A stretch of DNA of 21,672 bases from Streptosporangiaceae bacterium (lineage in GTDB: Bacteria > Actinomycetota > Actinomycetes > Streptosporangiales > Streptosporangiaceae): the NCBI GenBank assembly GCA_030041195.1, contig JASHOI010000009.1:1-21672 (forward strand), given 5' to 3'. The first letter of the stretch is position 1. Each line of letters begins with the position of its first letter. Below, piece by piece: positions 6,786 through 13,345 of this stretch. The notes beneath the pieces are model-generated. The model had not been told where the DNA came from and did no database searches. It saw only the letters and a list, made by a program, of their open reading frames with translations. The translations under genes were made by a program, and so were the position numbers.

Positions 6786-7304
6786 TCAAGTGGTCAGGTC
6801 GGCGCGGATCAGGCCGTAGATGACTCCATCCCGCCACGCGCCATCCCGCCAGCCGCAGCCGCGCACCACACCCTCCCTGGTGAATCCGGCCTTCTCCAGG
6901 GCCCGCTGCTCAGCCACGTTGCCGGTCTCGGTGCGGGCCTCGACCCGGTTCACCGGCGTGTGCGCGAACAGGTACCGGGCCAGCAGCCGGTGTGCCTCGG
7001 TCCCGTGACCGCGGCCGCGGGCCCGCGGCAGGATCGCTATGCCGATCTCCCAGTAGTAGGCGGCCGGCGTGCACGGCTGGGGCCGCCAGTTCACGAAGCC
7101 GAGCGTCTCCTCTCCGGTGACGGCCATCAGCACCCCGCCGTCCGGGCCGATCATCTCGTCCGCCGCCCAGCGCCGCCGCCACAACCCGGGATCGAACCAG
7201 CCAAACTGCGCGAACTCGCCCGCGGTCTCCGGGTCCCAGGTCAGCCCCTCCAGCACTGGCAGGTCTTCCTCGCGCGTCGGCCGCAGTGCCACACGATCGC
7301 CCAT
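6786..7304 (-). CDS. GNAT-family N-acetyltransferase (RimJ/RimL-like)
   Basis: This 172-residue protein begins with VALRPTREEDLPVLEGL, the usual first strand and helix of RimJ-type GNATs. The acetyl-CoA pyrophosphate loop is in ILPRARGRGHGTEA (91-104, R/Q-x-x-G-x-G type). NVAEQRALEKAGFTREGVVR (129-148) is the typical second half of motif B. YYWEIGIAI (83-91) is the beta4 strand. It should transfer an acetyl group from acetyl-CoA to an amine; the substrate is unknown. The frame stays open far upstream, but homology begins at the ATG at 7304. A GTG at 7319 is possible. A -10-like CATGAT ends 6 nt before the ATG, compatible with a leaderless start. It is divergent from the RIO kinase and upstream of the 6274-6774 membrane protein. 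Confidence 0.88.
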   Translation of the reverse strand: MGDRVALRPTREEDLPVLEGLTWDPETAGEFAQFGWFDPGLWRRRWAADEMIGPDGGVLMAVTGEETLGFVNWRPQPCTPAAYYWEIGIAILPRARGRGHGTEAHRLLARYLFAHTPVNRVEARTETGNVAEQRALEKAGFTREGVVRGCGWRDGAWRDGVIYGLIRADLTT

Positions 7305-7401
7305 ACCGGAATCATGCACGACCGGGACGGAGCTAATTCGGTTGCCGCGGCCGCCGGGCGCGTGACACGCTCGGGCGGACCAGACGGTACCGGTGCTGCC
7401 G

Positions 7402-7483
7402 GTCGAGCGGAAGGGAGGCCCGAGATGGCCGTTTTCGTGGCGCGGCTCATGCCGCCTTCCCTGACCACCGCTCGACAGAGGAG
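7402..7483 (+). promoter_or_regulatory. Structured leader of the RIO kinase gene with two ribosome binding sites
   Basis: GTCGAGCGG (7402-7410) is a perfect inverted repeat of CCGCTCGAC (7468-7476). Inside, AGGGAGGC (7412-7419) can pair with GCC-TTCCCT on the right side with one bulge and a small internal loop. The left arm is followed by a strong Shine-Dalgarno (AGGGAGG, 7412-7418) placed 6 nt before an ATG at 7425. The right arm is immediately followed by AGAGGAG (7477-7483), the Shine-Dalgarno of the kinase GTG at 7492. Folding would hide the first site and place the second at the foot of the stem. Confidence 0.45.
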
Positions 7484-7541
7484 CACCCCCAGTGCCCGAC
7501 TTTGCGTTCGACCGCCGCGCCAAGAGGCGTTTTCGACCTGA
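7425..7541 (+). CDS. Possible 38-residue upstream ORF (leader peptide) overlapping the RIO kinase start
   Basis: An ATG at 7425, 6 nt after AGGGAGG, opens a 38-codon frame ending at TGA 7539-7541. It runs in the +1 frame relative to the kinase and overlaps it by 50 nt. The peptide starts MAVFVARLMPPSL and is otherwise Arg/Thr/Ser-rich with no recognisable domain. Only the ribosome binding site, the position and the hairpin support it; GC-rich DNA produces such frames easily. If translated, ribosomes on it would open the leader hairpin and cross the kinase start. Confidence 0.25.
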   Translation: MAVFVARLMPPSLTTARQRSTPSARLCVRPPRQEAFST

Positions 7542-8448
7542 CGGCGACGACGACGAGGAATACGCCTTCGCCGAGGACGACGAACCAGTTTTTGCCAAGC
7601 GGAATCGGCACCGCCGCAGGCTGCCCACCTTGGATGCCTTTGATGCCGCAGACGGCCTGACCGAGGGCGATCGCTGGTCCACCTGGGATCAGCCGTCAGC
7701 CAGCGAGCGCGGGCCTCGCCCCTACCCTGACTGGCTGGTTACCGAGTTGGGGGCGGTGGACACCGAGCTCGGGATCCTGAAGACCGGCAAGGAGGCCGAC
7801 GTTTTCCTGGTCCGGCGCGGCGTGCCGGGAACCGGCCGGTCCTGCCTGCTGGCTGCGAAACGATACCGCGCGGCCGAGCACAAGATGTTCCATCGCGACG
7901 GCGCGTACCTGGAAGGCCGGAGGGCGCGGGAGTCCCGGACCGCCCGGGCCATGGCCGGCCGCACGACGGCCGGGCGGGCGATGATCGCCACGCAGTGGGC
8001 CGGCGCCGAGTTCGCCGCGCTGTGCCAGCTGCACGCGGCCGGCGCTCCCGTGCCCTACCCGGTGCAGGTGATCGGCACCGAGGTGCTGATCGAGTTCATC
8101 GGCGAGCCCGACGGCACGGCCGCTCCCCGGCTGGCCGAGACCCGGCCGCAGGGCAGTGAACTGGCGGACCTGTGGGGCCAGCTGGTGCAGGGGCTGGTCA
8201 TGCTGGCCCGTCTGGGCTTGGCCCACGGCGACATGTCCCCCTACAACGTGCTGGTCCACCGTGGTCGCCTGGTGATGATCGACCTCCCGCAGGTGGTCGA
8301 CGTGATCGCCAACCCGGGCGGCCCCGGGTTCCTTGACCGGGACGCGGCCAACGTGGCCAGGTGGTTCGCGGCACGCGGCCTGGCCGGAGCCGCAATCGGC
8401 CCGGGGGACCTGGCCGCGCTGTTGCGCCGGGAGGCGCGGATCGGCTGA
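7492..8448 (+). CDS. RIO-type atypical serine kinase
   Basis: The 318-residue protein has a charged N-terminal extension (1-75, basic and acidic clusters) followed by a RIO kinase fold. Visible features are the nucleotide loop LKTGKEADVFLV (96-107), the ATP-binding Lys K123 in AAKRYR, a helix-C Glu (E173), the catalytic loop HGDMSPYN (245-252, Asp D247 and Asn N252), and the metal-binding D264 in MIDLPQVVD. The lack of the long activation segment and substrate lobe is typical of RIO. Archaeal and eukaryotic RIO proteins act in ribosome maturation; the bacterial role is not well defined. The start is GTG at 7492, 8 nt after AGAGGAG. Its stop is only 13 nt from the stop of the convergent TetR gene. 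Confidence 0.88.
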   Translation: MPDFAFDRRAKRRFRPDGDDDEEYAFAEDDEPVFAKRNRHRRRLPTLDAFDAADGLTEGDRWSTWDQPSASERGPRPYPDWLVTELGAVDTELGILKTGKEADVFLVRRGVPGTGRSCLLAAKRYRAAEHKMFHRDGAYLEGRRARESRTARAMAGRTTAGRAMIATQWAGAEFAALCQLHAAGAPVPYPVQVIGTEVLIEFIGEPDGTAAPRLAETRPQGSELADLWGQLVQGLVMLARLGLAHGDMSPYNVLVHRGRLVMIDLPQVVDVIANPGGPGFLDRDAANVARWFAARGLAGAAIGPGDLAALLRREARIG

Positions 8449-8461
8449 AGGCAGGGGACGA

Positions 8462-9073
8462 TCAGAGCCGGCCGGCCGAGTTGACCGCCGAGAGGAGGAA
8501 GTCCACGAGCTGCTCGGCGTAACGCGTCGCGTCCGCCTGCAGCGCGTCGCGCCGGTCCTTTGGTGTGCTCTGAACGTGCGTGGTCGCGCCCCCGACGAGG
8601 GTGTCGAGCAGCAAGGTGATCGAGGTGTCCTTGGGGATCTCGCCGCGCGCGATGCCGCGGCGGACGATGCCGCGGGCGGCCAGGACCTGGGACGTGCGCA
8701 GCGCGATGAGCCGGTCGGCGAGGCCGGGGATCAGGTCGCCCTCCAGGTTGAGACGCATCGCGGCGCGCCCGGCGTCTCCCAGGTACAGGTCAAGGATCTG
8801 CCGGGCCAGCCGGATCAGGTCTTCGCGCAGCGAGCCGGTGTCGACCTCGTCGATGATGCCCACCCGCAGCCGCAGCGCCTCGACCAGCAGGGCTTCCTTG
8901 GTGTGCCACCGGAGGTAGATGGAGGCCTTGCCGACGCTGGCTCGCTTGGCGACGGCCTCCACGCTGAAGCCCGCCCAGCCCGCCTCGCCGAACAGCGTGA
9001 TCGCGGCGTCCGCTACCCGGCGGTCGACGTCGGGGTCGCGGGGGCGGCCAGCCTGCGCCGGGCTGATCGTCAC
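8462..9073 (-). CDS. TetR-family transcriptional regulator
   Basis: The 203-residue protein has the N-terminal TetR helix-turn-helix (about residues 15-63, including DAAITLFGEAGWAGFSVEAVAKRASVGK taken in parts and IYLRWHTKEALL), then an all-helical ligand/dimer domain. I chose GTG at 9073 because AGGAGG (minus strand, 9087-9082) is 8 nt before it. The other in-frame GTG at 9082 directly overlaps that Shine-Dalgarno. The protein likely binds as a dimer to the intergenic region next to it and represses itself and the divergent glycosyltransferase. The ligand is unknown. The downstream side is convergent with the RIO kinase. Confidence 0.93.
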   Translation of the reverse strand: MTISPAQAGRPRDPDVDRRVADAAITLFGEAGWAGFSVEAVAKRASVGKASIYLRWHTKEALLVEALRLRVGIIDEVDTGSLREDLIRLARQILDLYLGDAGRAAMRLNLEGDLIPGLADRLIALRTSQVLAARGIVRRGIARGEIPKDTSITLLLDTLVGGATTHVQSTPKDRRDALQADATRYAEQLVDFLLSAVNSAGRL

Positions 9074-9131
9074 GCCTGCCACCTCCTGTCGCCGTCACCG
9101 CCATCATCCCGGCGGCCCCCGGCCGGGTCAG

Positions 9132-9176
9132 CCCGGTATGAAGATTTGTACCATGGGTAGTAAATCGGCTACTAAT
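9132..9176. promoter_or_regulatory. Promoter and candidate TetR operator between the TetR gene and the GT4 gene
   Basis: An AT-rich island contains TAGTA-N7-TACTA (9158-9174) and a weaker GGTA...TACC pair (9135-9152). For the plus-strand gene, TTGTAC (9146-9151) and TACTAA (9170-9175) can serve as -35 and -10 with an 18-bp spacer. The palindrome overlaps this -10, as expected for a repressor site. These are pattern matches only. Confidence 0.45.
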
Positions 9177-9224
9177 TGTGACTAGGTTCGGGCGGCAGAC
9201 GCATTCGGCGGGGGATGTGATCGC

Positions 9225-10775
9225 TTGCGAATCATTATTTTTCATGGCTACCTCCTGCGCGGCACGGGAAGCAACGTCTACAACGCGGAGCTCGCCCGGT
9301 CGCTGGTTGACCTCGGCCACGAGGTGCACCTTTTCTGCCAGGAGCGAGATGCCGCCGGCTACGAGTTCGTCGACGCGGTCGGGCGATGGCGGGACGGGCG
9401 GCTCGAGGTCGAGCGCCTGCGCGAGCCCGTTCGGTGCACCGTGTACCTGCCGGACATCGGCCGCATCCTGCCGGTCTACGTGGCGGATCACTACGCCGGG
9501 TTTGACGCCCGCCCGTTCCCGCTGCTGACCGACGATGAGATCGAACGGTACATCTCGGCGAACGCCGAGGCGATCCGCGACGTCGCCGCCGCGGTGCGCC
9601 CCGACGTCGCGCTGGCCAACCACCTGATCATGGGCCCGGTGATCATGGCGAGGGCGCTCGGGGGCACGATCCCATACGCGGTCAAGATCCACGGCTCGGC
9701 GCTGGAATACACGGTGCGGCCGCATGCTGAGCGCTTCGGCCGCTACGCCAGGGAGGGCCTGGAAAGCGCCGCCGGAGTGCTGGTCGGCTCGCGGCACACG
9801 GCCGAGAGCCTGTGGGAGGTCGTCGGCCTGCCCGGACTTCCGCGCCGTACGAGGCTTCTCCCGCCCGGTGTGGATGTTCACATGTTCCGGCCGCGGGCGC
9901 CGGAGGAGGCCAAGGCGAGGCTGGGCGCGCTCGCCGCGCGGCTGGAGGCCGACCCGCCCGCCTGGGGTGGCGCCGCCGATGCCGCCGAGGCGCTCAGGGC
10001 CGCCGATCCGACCAGCGACCGCGTGGTCAGCTACGTGGGGAAGCTCATCGTGTCCAAGGGCGTGGACCTGCTGATCGCGGCCTGGCCGCTGGTCGTGGAC
10101 GCGGTACCCGACGCGCGCCTCATGATCGCCGGGTTCGGTGAGTACCGGGATGCGCTGGTGCTGCTGGCCAGCGCCCTGGGCGACGGGGACCTGGCCACCG
10201 CACGCGTGATCGCCAGCCGCGGGCGAGAACTCGAGGGCGGGCAGCCGGGCGAGCTGCGCTACCTGGCCGCGTTCCTCGACACCCTCGACGGCGCTGATCG
10301 GGAGCGGTACCTGCAGGCCGCCCCGGCCGCGATGCGCCGGGTGCACTTCGTCGGCCGCATCGAGCACGCCGACGTGTCCGAGCTGATGGGCGCGTCCGAG
10401 GCTCTGGTGGTACCGAGCACGTTCCCCGAGGCGTTCGGCATGGTCCTGGCCGAGGCAGCGTGCTGCGGATCGGTGCCGTTGTCGGCGGCGCACTCCGGGC
10501 TAGCCGAGGTGACCGCGGTGCTGGAGCCAGCGGTCAGCGAGAACCTGCGCCCGCTGCTGTCTTTCGAGCTAGGCTCCGACGTCGTGCGCCAGATCGCCGG
10601 GAACCTTGCCTGGTGGCTGACGTTCGCATCGGACACGCCGGATGCCTGGGCGCAGGCCACGGCCTCCCTTGGCGAAGTGGCGCGGACCGGGTTCGGCTGG
10701 CCGGACGTGGCCGACGGGGTCGCGGCTGCTGCCCAGGGGCGGCTCAGTGACCTGCCGCCTGTGCCGGCGCGCTGA
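9225..10775 (+). CDS. GT4-family (GT-B fold) glycosyltransferase
   Basis: The 516-residue protein starts with RIIIFHGYLLRGTGSNVYN, the usual glycine-rich acceptor-side loop of GT4 enzymes, then ELARSLVDLGHEVHLF. In the C-terminal domain VGKLIVSKGVDLLI (271-284) opens the donor-binding fold. VPSTFPEAFGMVLAEA (396-411) has the E-x7-E pair (E402, E410) that contacts a nucleotide-sugar donor. A stretch of about 60 residues (308-370), between GFGEYRD and VHFVGRIEH, is longer than in the average family member. The product and acceptor are unknown. The start is TTG at 9225, 9 nt after GCGGGGGA. It is divergent from TetR and followed 21 nt later by the DksA-like gene. Confidence 0.88.
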   Translation: MRIIIFHGYLLRGTGSNVYNAELARSLVDLGHEVHLFCQERDAAGYEFVDAVGRWRDGRLEVERLREPVRCTVYLPDIGRILPVYVADHYAGFDARPFPLLTDDEIERYISANAEAIRDVAAAVRPDVALANHLIMGPVIMARALGGTIPYAVKIHGSALEYTVRPHAERFGRYAREGLESAAGVLVGSRHTAESLWEVVGLPGLPRRTRLLPPGVDVHMFRPRAPEEAKARLGALAARLEADPPAWGGAADAAEALRAADPTSDRVVSYVGKLIVSKGVDLLIAAWPLVVDAVPDARLMIAGFGEYRDALVLLASALGDGDLATARVIASRGRELEGGQPGELRYLAAFLDTLDGADRERYLQAAPAAMRRVHFVGRIEHADVSELMGASEALVVPSTFPEAFGMVLAEAACCGSVPLSAAHSGLAEVTAVLEPAVSENLRPLLSFELGSDVVRQIAGNLAWWLTFASDTPDAWAQATASLGEVARTGFGWPDVADGVAAAAQGRLSDLPPVPAR

Positions 10776-10796
10776 GCTGCGGGAGACTGGAGCCTT

Positions 10797-11180
10797 ATGG
10801 ACGAGAATCGGGCACGATCATTGCTGCAGGCCGAGCGGGCCGAGGTGCAGAGCCTGCTGGCCGGCTCGGAGGAGGCCGGGCAGGAAGACCGGGAGGCCGA
10901 GGACGAGGAGGGCGGGGTCGACTCCGTCGACCCGGCGACCGAGCTGACCGCCGAGGGCATGGACGATGCGATCACGGAGAGCATGCGCGACCGGCTGGCG
11001 GCCATCGACCGCGCGCTGAAGCGGCTCGACGATGGCACTTACGGGCGTTCGGTCCGCAGCGGCGTCGCTATCCCTGACGAGCGGCTCGAGGCCGACCCGG
11101 CGGCCGAGCTCACGGTCGAGGAGGCTCGGCAGGAGGAGCGGGCGGCGGAACATGAGCAGGCGCGGGAGGCGGGGGAGTAG
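10797..11180 (+). CDS. DksA/TraR-family protein lacking zinc-finger cysteines
   Basis: The 127-residue acidic protein has the coiled-coil plus short C-terminal domain of DksA/TraR proteins. D42-S-V-D45-P-A47 matches the DxxDxA tip motif that reaches the RNA polymerase secondary channel. The second helix ends in RALKRLDDGTYG, as in the family. The C4 zinc finger is changed: GTYGRSVRSG and AELTVEEA stand where the family has C-x2-C pairs, and the protein has no Cys at all. The IPDERLEADP linker is kept. Cys-less actinobacterial relatives are known, so this is probably functional. GGAG lies 4 nt before the ATG. Its 3' end overlaps the convergent MFS gene by 71 nt. It may be cotranscribed with the GT4 gene. 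Confidence 0.82.
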   Translation: MDENRARSLLQAERAEVQSLLAGSEEAGQEDREAEDEEGGVDSVDPATELTAEGMDDAITESMRDRLAAIDRALKRLDDGTYGRSVRSGVAIPDERLEADPAAELTVEEARQEERAAEHEQAREAGE

Positions 11181-12402
11181 CGGCCGCGCTGGCCCCGGCC
11201 GCGACGGCCACGGCGGCGAGCACAATGGCTCCGGCGCGGACGCCAACGGCGGCCAGGACAGCTCCGGCCAGCGGCAGGCCGATGGTGTCGGCAGCGGACT
11301 GAATGGTCGCGGCCACGCCCATGACCCGGCCGTGCGCGCGAACCGGAGCCAGGCGCTGCAGCGAGGTGACCGCGACCGTGGCGAAGACCGCGCCGGCGAC
11401 GCCCCACGCGAAAGCCCCGGCATAGGCAACCGGAACCCAGGGTGTCCCCGCGAATACGCACGCGGCCAGGCCGTAGCCGACGGCGCTCGCGGCGAGCGCC
11501 GCGCCGCCGATGCGATCCCTCAGCCGCGGCAGGACCAGGCTGGCCAGGATGCCCCCGATCCCCGCTGCCGCCTCGAACAAGGCGAACTGCGAGGGTGGGC
11601 GGTGCAGCACCTGGCGGGCGTATAGCGGCTCGACCACAAGGAAGGCGCCCGAAGTGAGCGCGACGCCGGCGCTGACGCGCGCGACCAGCCGCAGCCCGCG
11701 GTCACGGGCGACGCTGGCAAGGCCTTCGGCGAGTTCCCGCCCCCAGCCCGCCACGCCTCCACCGGTGAGGTCGCGGCCCGGCTCCTGGCGGAGCTGCAGC
11801 GGCGCCACGACCATCGCGCCGATCAGGTAGGTGACCGCATCGACCAGGAATGCGGCCCCGAATCCGGACAGGGCAAGCGCGGCACTGGCCGCCAGCGGCC
11901 CGATGACTTGCCCCGTAGTTGCGGCCCCGCCCAGCAGCGAGTTGGCGGCGAGCAGGTCGCCGGGAGCGACGATTCGCGGCGGGAGCGCGGCGGCGGCTGG
12001 CCCGGTCAGCGCCCTTGTGGTCCCATAGGCCACGGCGAGGCCGTCGAGCTCGGCCAGGGACCCGGCGGCCAGGGCGAGGCCGAGGGCGGCGCCCGCAGCG
12101 GCCAGATACCCGGCGACGAGCGCCCGCTTGGGGCCCAGTCGGTCGACGTACACGCCGAGTACCGGGCTGAGCACGGCAGATGGTGCCGCCCAGCACACGA
12201 TCGTGACCGACACCGCGCCGGGGCTCGCATCGAAGCGGTAGGCGGCGAACCCCCACAGCACGATCGCCGATGCCCAGCTGCCGATCGAGTTCACCGCCTC
12301 GCCGGCGAGCAGGAACGCGAAGCGGCGGTCGCTAAAAGACGGAAGGACCGGCCGCGATGCCGGGAACCGGTCCCGGCGCGGCCGTGGCAGGGACGCGGGC
12401 AA
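11110..12402 (-). CDS. MFS transporter, EntS/MFS_3-like exporter
   Basis: The protein is about 430 residues with the twelve-helix major facilitator plan and the helix 2-3 loop signature GVYVDRLGPKRAL near residues 83-95. DRRFAFLLAGEAVNSIGSWA at the first helix is typical of the EntS-like exporter branch (siderophore and drug efflux). The C-terminus is a Pro/Ala-rich tail of about 22 residues, most of it encoded antisense to the DksA-like gene. Start choice: GGAGG (12413-12409) stands 6 nt before a TTG at 12402. The in-frame GTG at 12417 has no ribosome binding site. It stands alone on the minus strand, downstream of the second two-component system with a 178-bp gap. Substrate unknown. Confidence 0.88.
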   Translation of the reverse strand: MPASLPRPRRDRFPASRPVLPSFSDRRFAFLLAGEAVNSIGSWASAIVLWGFAAYRFDASPGAVSVTIVCWAAPSAVLSPVLGVYVDRLGPKRALVAGYLAAAGAALGLALAAGSLAELDGLAVAYGTTRALTGPAAAALPPRIVAPGDLLAANSLLGGAATTGQVIGPLAASAALALSGFGAAFLVDAVTYLIGAMVVAPLQLRQEPGRDLTGGGVAGWGRELAEGLASVARDRGLRLVARVSAGVALTSGAFLVVEPLYARQVLHRPPSQFALFEAAAGIGGILASLVLPRLRDRIGGAALAASAVGYGLAACVFAGTPWVPVAYAGAFAWGVAGAVFATVAVTSLQRLAPVRAHGRVMGVAATIQSAADTIGLPLAGAVLAAVGVRAGAIVLAAVAVAAGASAAATPPPPAPAHVPPPAPPAEPPRP

Positions 12403-12424
12403 GGCTTGCCTCCACACGGAGCGA

Positions 12425-12444
12425 CGGCCAGGGACACATGGCCG
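12425..12444 (-). promoter_or_regulatory. Inverted repeat upstream of the MFS gene
   Basis: CGGCCA and TGGCCG arms flank 8 nt, just upstream of the MFS ribosome binding site at 12409-12413. The rest of the 12403-12580 gap shows no gene. Whether this is an operator or a chance GC-rich hairpin cannot be told. Confidence 0.3.
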
Positions 12445-12580
12445 CAGTGGCCCAGGCCCCGCGCGAAGGTTTCAGCGCTGAGAGGTCAGCGGGAATCGGG
12501 GGCGGGCGGCGCGGCGGGCAGAACCGAAGGTCAACATCACGGCGTCTCCCTTCCGCGAGCCGCACTGAGTGGCGCCGAGC

Positions 12581-13345
12581 CTACCTCGTTTCGCCGGGCG
12601 GTGGGGTGGCGGTGCTGGGGGAGGCGGGTCCGGGCGATGGGGTGGCGGTGCCGGGCGAGGCGGGCCCGGGCGGTGGGGTGGCGCTGCCGGGCGAGGCGAG
12701 CCCGTGCTGGTAGGCGTAGGTGACGGCCTGGGCCCGGTCGCGCGCGTCGATCTTGGCGAACATGTGGTTGATGTGTGACTTGACCGTGCCCTCGCTGACC
12801 ACGAGGCGGTCGGCGATCTCGGTGTTGGACAGGCCCTCCGCGATCAGGGCCAGCACCTCGGCCTCCCGGGGCGTCAGCCCAGCGGGGAGCCGCGGCGAGT
12901 GGCTCGGCGCCGGCGGGGCCGCGGTGATCGCGTCGATCAGGTGATGTTGCACGGCGGGGTCGATGATCGCGTGGTTGTCGGCGACCTGCTCCAGCGCCTC
13001 GCGGATCTGCGCCCCGCCCGCGTGCTTGGTCAGATAGCCGCGAGCCCCGGCCCGCAGCGCGTCGAGCACGGACCGGTCGTCGGCGTACGTGGTGAGCACG
13101 ACCACCTTGATCTCCGGCTCGCGTTCCCGCAGCAGGCGGGTGGCCTCGACGCCGTCGCAGCGGGGCATCCGAAGGTCCATCAGCACGATGTCGGGGTGCA
13201 GGCTGGCCGCGAGGTCGACGGCTTCGAGCCCGTCCCCGGCCGAGCCAACGACTTCGATGCCGGGCAGCAGCCCGAGCACCATCTCCAGCCCCTCGCGGAC
13301 GACGCGCTGATCGTCGGCGATGAGCACGCGGATCGGCTGGCTCAC
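12581..13345 (-). CDS. NarL/FixJ-family response regulator with a proline-rich repeat tail
   Basis: This 254-residue protein has a receiver domain (5-125) with D11/D12, phospho-acceptor D57 in VLMDLRMP, T85 and K107. The LuxR-type HTH (about 155-216) carries LTPREAEVLALIAEG and GTVKSHINHMFAK. After the normal end of the family (YAYQHGLA) there is a 38-residue Pro/Ser/Ala/Thr tail made of three 12-residue repeats of the type SPGTATP-PPGPA. The start is GTG at 13345, overlapping the kinase stop by 4 nt (GTGA), so the pair is coupled. It is a paralogue-like relative of the regulator at 208-879. The adjacent divergent ABC exporter is its likeliest target. Confidence 0.94.
   Translation of the reverse strand: MSQPIRVLIADDQRVVREGLEMVLGLLPGIEVVGSAGDGLEAVDLAASLHPDIVLMDLRMPRCDGVEATRLLREREPEIKVVVLTTYADDRSVLDALRAGARGYLTKHAGGAQIREALEQVADNHAIIDPAVQHHLIDAITAAPPAPSHSPRLPAGLTPREAEVLALIAEGLSNTEIADRLVVSEGTVKSHINHMFAKIDARDRAQAVTYAYQHGLASPGSATPPPGPASPGTATPSPGPASPSTATPPPGETR
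12598..12705. repeat. Three tandem 36-bp repeats in the response-regulator 3' end
   Basis: Units at 12598-12633, 12634-12669 and 12670-12705 each begin GCG(G/A)TGGGGTGGCG on the plus strand and differ at only a few positions. The unit length is a multiple of three, so copy number can change without breaking the frame. They encode the C-terminal Pro/Ser/Ala tail. Confidence 0.85.

Noticed and set aside
2151..9141. Common CCGGTATG box at 2151-2160, 7301-7310 and 9133-9141
   Set aside because: Three 8-mer matches are near the chance level in 21 kb on two strands, and one lies over a start codon.
8790..10493. 567-codon antisense frame across the GT4 and TetR genes
   Set aside because: No domain is recognisable and it crosses two well-supported genes and their promoter.
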